A DNA stretch of 64,000 nt from Rallus limicola (taxonomy: Eukaryota > Chordata > Aves > Gruiformes > Rallidae), in contig JAKCOZ010000005.1 in NCBI GenBank assembly GCA_022605955.1, positions 7,722,001-7,786,000 of the forward strand, read 5' to 3'. The position numbers and the translations under genes are program-made. Each line of letters starts with the position of its first letter. Positions within the stretch are counted from its first letter, which is position 1. This document shows, in pieces, positions 58,261-64,000 of the stretch. The notes beneath the pieces are model-generated. The model saw nothing but the letters and a program-made list of their open reading frames with translations, made no database searches and was not told where the DNA came from.

Positions 58261-61200
58261 CTACAGTAGGAGGCAATAAAAACCCCCTGGTTTTATGCAG
58301 AGGTACGCTGGCATCCACGCTTTTCAAAACCAAAGAAAACCCTTTTTTACAGCAAAACAGAAAGCAAAATTAGGACTAGACTGAATTAATTTTGTAACTC
58401 ATTTTGTGTGGCAAAACACCAACAGCCCTCTGGTGGGACCCTCTGCTAGCAATGTCCAACCTGCTCCAGATCACGTTGCTGGCTTGTCACTGCTTTGCAG
58501 AGTATACATTGTCTCATGTCTAACTGACGCAGTTTCCTAGCTAGGCCTGTTCCCGACTCCTACACTCTCTGCTCGACTACCTTCACTCTAAAACCTCACA
58601 TAGCCTCACCCTGCCCAAATTCCTCCTTTCCAATGTCCTCTCACATCTGATCCATGTTTCTTCCAACTTCCCACACCTCTTCTCCCTCAGCTTCCTCCCA
58701 AAGGAACTGTCTCATACATATGAACCCTCCCACCTTATTCTGAGTCTGTTTTTCCTAAATGAAAAGGCCTTGTTCCTTGGGCACTGCTACTCGTGCTACT
58801 TCCCTCTACCCTTCATGCAATTGGGTAGCTAAAAAAAACCCAACAAAAACTGAATACACACACACACACGGAAAAGCCCAGTAGAACTTCAGAAAGCAGA
58901 AGCCTAGGGCATATCAAAGAAATGAGGTACTTTTGCATTCTCTGTTTACAGGTTTCCCTGACTCACCTTTTATTTTTCTTCTTTATAAATAGCTTGTTCT
59001 CTGTATTTATTGCAGTGTACTTATAAGAGATTAAATTTAAAATCATTTAAAGACAGTTTTCTGTTCTTAATCTCTGGAAATGAAACAAAAATTTGTTAGG
59101 TTTTCTACAGATGAGGCAAATACCTAATGCAGAACAATTTACACTGATTGCTTGACATACTTACCAACAAATTGCTGATAGTAGGAGCTGCTGTTCCCCT
59201 TTAAAAAGCTGCATGAACTCAACTTCTTGCCTTTTTTCCTTTTGTCTTTAAAAAAGGGAAAACAACAGACCTCCTTAATAATTTATAACCTGTATCTAGA
59301 ACACAGTATCAAAAGCCTTACCCTACACACTGCCAGGAGACATTCTCTGCATCTGCCCATTTCCCAAAGTGGTTTTTTTGAGAAAACAACAATCAGCTCC
59401 ATGGGCAAATGTTTCACTTTATACTCATCTTCATTTGGGAAGCAGCACTTACACACAGGAACATTAAAATAAATATTCCGCCCTTCAGAGTCACCTTTTT
59501 CTGAAATCTTTTCCCCCATTATGGGACTTCAGCATTCTGTGGGTGGGAAAAATATTTCTAAGACTATCTAGACTAATTTTTCATAATCAGGAGGAGACTA
59601 AAACCCTCTACAGCACCATTTCTTCCTATAGGTACAAAGGAATACTCCAGTTTAGTAAGAAAAAGAACAAATGAAAATAGCATAGCTAAAGACTGCCTAA
59701 ATCACAGCTGTAGTCTCTCTCTCTTACACCAATTGTCCAGGTCCTTATTTATCACATCAATTTGAGACCTGGCACATATATTGTGCAAACTAGTTCAGAA
59801 CATTTCAAACCCATAAATGTAGAAAACCCCAAGTAAACCAGGCATGCTCAATCTATGCAATATAATGAAAAAAACCCAACACCCTAGAACTGTTTGTTCA
59901 TATTATCAGCAAATGTAGTCTAAAATGACATTTTTTTTCCCAAAAATATAATTTAAAAGGTATTTTTAATAATAAATGACTAAACATTGTAAGATTTTTT
60001 AAAAAGTGTTTTCACTTTAATGGGTTTAGTTAATAACATCATGAATGGTACAAAACTGTCCTTTTTCACATTTCCATACATTGTATTACGGACCACCTGA
60101 AAATCTGGACTAAGAACGTATAAAGTGTCTCTTAATTAGCCCTAGCTTCATTTTTGCCGTATGTAGAGGAGATACACAGAAAAACATGCATTTGTTAACA
60201 ATGACATGTCATTATTAGCTTAAACAATAAGATATGGCAGAACGTGCTTCGTGTAACGCACAGGTACGCAATAGGATAAGAGAGACCAAATGTCAAGTGT
60301 TGGCAACAAAATAAGAAATGGTTGATGGCACACTGACATTTTGTGACCATTAAGTTTTAGCTTTTCTGTTTTAAAATTGTTTTAAATAGTAGTAAATATT
60401 TAAATAATATTTAAAATATATTTCCCTATGGAAATCATTTACTTGGAAGACAGTCTGTAAGATTTGACTTTTTAAAAAGTAGCATTTTGTTTTGACAATA
60501 TATGAATACAATACATGTCACAGAACTTCATAGACCCTAAAAGTCCTTAGCCGTTTTCAGAAACAAGTTTTTCAATCCAATTTTGCCTCTGATTTTTTGA
60601 TAGCAAAACTTTGGAAGTAGCATCTCAAAGAAAACTTGCCTTTAAGAGAAATACTGTATTTCAATTAAAAAAAACAACCCAATGTAAACAGGGATGCCGT
60701 ACTAAAGGAAAAAAGTAGTGGAGTTAGAAAACAAATAATTCATCATGCAATTAGTTTAATTTCTGGTTTTCTAATTTATAGTATAAGGAGGGTTTTGTTC
60801 CTTCCTAGTGCATCTTCTCTTGCAGTCAAATGAGTGCTCAATTTCCACTGTCAGATGTTTAGGGATGAAGACCTCACTTCAAGGGGGAAAAAAAAAAAAA
60901 AAAAGAAGATTGAGGCATGGATACAGAATTATCTAAAATGCAACAGAACAAAGCAGAGTATTTGTGCAAAAAAAGTAATTTGTACATTGACGTTTTTCTA
61001 AGTTTGCTTCAGTATAAAAAAACCTCTTCAATCCCGCTAACAAAGTTTTATTTTGATTTACAATCCTTCAACAGACTTGAGAGTTCCATGTTCTTTACTT
61101 ATTCTAATTTGGTAAATTAATAATCCAGCCACCATTTTTGCAGCCCAAGACAAAGATGGAAGCATCATTCTTTTAATTTTTAATAGTTTGGGGTTGTTTT

Positions 61201-64000
61201 ACTCAAGGCAGGGTTTTCCTGTCTTCTACAGGCACAGTGCTTGTTTAACCGGCCCTGGGAATAGAACAGCCAAAAATAAGCCAGGTCACCTTCTATGGCA
61301 GTGCAGAGCATCCTGGCCAGGTTTTTTTTTAAATGGTTGTTGCTAAAATTACCTTCTTTTTAAATAGGGACAAGATACTCCAAAAGCCTCTCATTTCTTC
61401 TTTCAGCTTCTAAGGACTTGGGAGTAAACAAGTAGCTTCCTAAAGCTACTTCTAGATCCAAAAATCTAGAATAACTATACAGTAGCAGTACAGAAATCAT
61501 TTAGAAAGCACAGAGACCTCTCTCAATTAGTTGCTTCGTAGTCATATTAGGAAGGGATGTGTGAGACACCGTCTGACAAGTTCTTTACCGTACCATCAAG
61601 GAGCCAACACTCTTATTCCTTCAGTCTGCATCCAAATCATCTCTTAAACTACAGATTAGGAATTCCCAAACTGTGCTGTGCGTATGTATCACTGCAATGT
61701 GACAGAACTCTGCCTGGGCACATAAATACGTCTTGAGAATCTACACGCACTGCCAACCAACCCCACCAATAAGGGAATACACTACTAAGTAAATCTGGGA
61801 ACCCCCACTATCGATTAAAGAGTATACCAGGCACATTTCTACTATATCTCCAGTGTGCATATTTACATTAAAATAATTTCAGCTGGTTGCTACCAATGTT
61901 GGCAACCTTGCTGTTTGGTTTCACCATACAGACTCTATCTCCTACCAGATTCAACACAGTATGACTGAAACAACAGCAACTCTTCAACCGTGTGCCTTCA
62001 ACCCCCTTCTTTTCACTCTGAAAATGAATTGGCTTCACGATTGCTCCAACAACCTGCACATTCCTCCTAAACCCAAACCCACCTCGCTCTCCTTGATTAT
62101 AGTAGACATAGCAGTAGCACAACGCATCTATTAACATGACCGTGACCTCCCTTTTTAAAGCAAAACTACTATGAAGAGGCTTTAAAAAAGGCAAGGGCAC
62201 ATACCCATTTCTGTTTGCTGTAGTCTGCGTACACATTGTAAAGGAGAATTATTGCTTTTAGAAGATGAAAAGCTTTGGAAATACGGTAAACATCCTACAA
62301 GGTTCTAAAACTAATCAGCTAAAACTCTGTACATACTTTAATATTCAAACCTCTATTTGATTACTCAAGATCAAATCATTTCATTTTCACATCTATTCAT
62401 TAAACTCTTTATAGTTCTATGGTCTAATGAATATTTGTTTATCAACTAAATAGGACTAAAACAGGTAACGGGAAAAAAGGTCACATGGCAATGGACATTA
62501 TTTCATTTGGCCAATGAATAGTGAACCCTGCTTTCTTGGCTGAAATTAAGGCACTAAGTGGCAGTGAAAGGATAAAGGAATGAATTTTTTTCCATCATTA
62601 TCTGACAAAAGACCAACATGACTTTATTTTCAGGACGCCAGTAGAGTACGTACGCATTCTGAATGACTCAGTAAGGCATTCTGTTGGCAAATTTAAAGAA
62701 AATGTTCTCCTGATTAGAGCCCATTACATTCAATGTCTGAGTGTGACTAGTGGCACTACTAACTGTTAAAACTGGAGTGGAAAAAAGCTACAAAGGTGTT
62801 TGAAGACTCGAAAGGCACCAAAAAGAGAACAGCTCTGCAACTGCCAGTTCTACAAACAATTATGTAAGCTGTGTTTAACACTGCATATAGTCTATTCAAT
62901 CATCAATCTTTGTTGACAAAGATAAATGTAGTAGCTCTTCATTTAAACTCTCAGTTAATCAAGTGCTAGTTTAGTAAGAAATTTATTTTCACATATCAGA
63001 AAATAATTGCAGTGTCTAACACAACTACACTTAAAGCAAAACTAGTCTAGTATGCATTATTCTGGTTAACACTGAAGCAAACCTGTATAAACAAAAGGGT
63101 TACCTCGAGATATATAGTTTACAATATGAAATCAACTTATAAATGAATAGGATTTACTGAAAACAATGGAAAGTGTAGTACAAAGATACATGAAACAATT
63201 TTAACCACAATATTTTCTCTGTGAAAAATACAACTATTAGTGAGATAAAATGTACAATTGAATTTTTTTTTTCCAAAAGAAAAAAACAACACAGTATAAA
63301 GGAAAATATCTTTTTTTCTTCAAAACAGGGAAAATAGTTAAGGTCATTGTCTTTCATTACAATATAATTTGACACAAAAAGCAGTCATAGGATTGCACCA
63401 ACTCCATGTTCAGTCTCCCGAACATGACAATAGTAAAAGGAGTCCATAAAGCATAATGACATTTCAGGATTTTATGATGGCAATATATGTATGCAGAAAC
63501 TGATGTCACTCCGGCTCTCTTCACAACATGTACCAAAGTCTAAATTTGGTGGCCAGACATTAGTTCACCCCAGAGCTGTTTCTTAGTCAGGGATGGAAAA
63601 ATCTGTAGTATTTTAAGTGTTGTTATCTTTTTTAGCAATAAAGAAAAAAGTATGTGTAGTGCATGCTTTATCAATTGTCAAAAACATTTCTGAAAATAAA
63701 ACTAAGTTATCCAATAGTTTACAAAATAGAAAATAATTCTTCAGGTTAAAAATGTGGTTAGGTTCACGTTTAGTTCCATCTCCAAAGGACTGACTTCCTT
63801 GGCAGCATCACTTCTCCTTGGCAAGAGCCAAGGCACAGAGTTCCATAAAGAGAAATAAAAATGGCTGCAAACAAGAACAGAGTCTGGCATTGTAAAAGAA
63901 ATCAGAGCCTCTCTCCAAGCTTTCTGTTCCATCAGGTTAGTGCCATAGAAAAATGCGAGACTCGGGATACGTTGTTGTTATGAGCATTTCTGCTGGACAC
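58261..64000. other. AT-rich region, possible QSER1 3' UTR or introns
   Basis: No exon I can defend. It holds a (CA)n run at 58857-58870, a poly-A tract at 60886-60903 and several minus-strand AATAAA hexamers, for example at 61052-61047 followed by GAGGTTTTTTTATAC. If QSER1 ends here its 3' UTR could start near 61 kb and run right; that is inference from gene order only. Confidence 0.4.
60886..60903. repeat. poly-A tract
   Basis: About 18 A on the plus strand after GGGGG. No retroposed copy identified beside it. Confidence 0.7.

Noticed and set aside
61868..62236. 122-codon minus-strand open frame
   Set aside because: No convincing splice sites or protein features; most likely chance in a non-coding region.

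Overview
The window is vertebrate nuclear DNA, almost certainly from a bird. The genes are split into many small exons with GT-AG introns, two CpG islands sit at promoters, and the interspersed repeats are truncated CR1 LINEs with the ATTCTRTG-type 3' end typical of birds. Gene order matches human 11p13 (CSTF3 / TCP11L1 / DEPDC7 / QSER1) read in reverse. There is no CRISPR array, bacterial operon or intact mobile element.

Layout. 1-7834: a long CSTF3 intron (intron 3 by human numbering) with the end of a CR1 at its left edge and a well-formed candidate intronic polyadenylation site near 5.4-5.55 kb. 7835-22208 (+): the last 18 coding exons of CSTF3, encoding residues 76-717 by human numbering; the 642 codons recovered equal the human length exactly. 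22.7-24.6 kb: the gap between two convergent 3' ends. 25975-38562 (-): TCP11L1, nine coding exons (517 codons plus stop) and a probable non-coding first exon in a CpG island at 38.0-38.8 kb. 40903-50498 (-): DEPDC7, nine coding exons (518 codons plus stop), starting in a second CpG island at 49.9-50.8 kb. All splice phases in these three models agree. Two CR1 3' fragments, both in minus orientation, lie at 46.2-46.9 and 51.0-51.8 kb.

53-64 kb is the least explained part. On the minus strand, three small exons with matching phases (54195-54240, 53777-53814, 53123-53375) end in a stop followed 30 bases later by AATAAA. A further exon-like block lies at 55256-55487. By synteny the next gene should be QSER1, but I cannot match these peptides to QSER1 from memory. 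They may be its last exons, or a small separate gene between DEPDC7 and QSER1. I consider this the best place to look for something undescribed.

The genes do not form a functional system. CSTF3 encodes the dimeric scaffold of the cleavage stimulation factor used in mRNA 3'-end formation. DEPDC7 is a DEP-domain protein and TCP11L1 a TCP11-family helical protein; both are poorly characterised. The one regulatory theme visible is that a polyadenylation-factor gene carries a polyadenylation signal inside its own intron.
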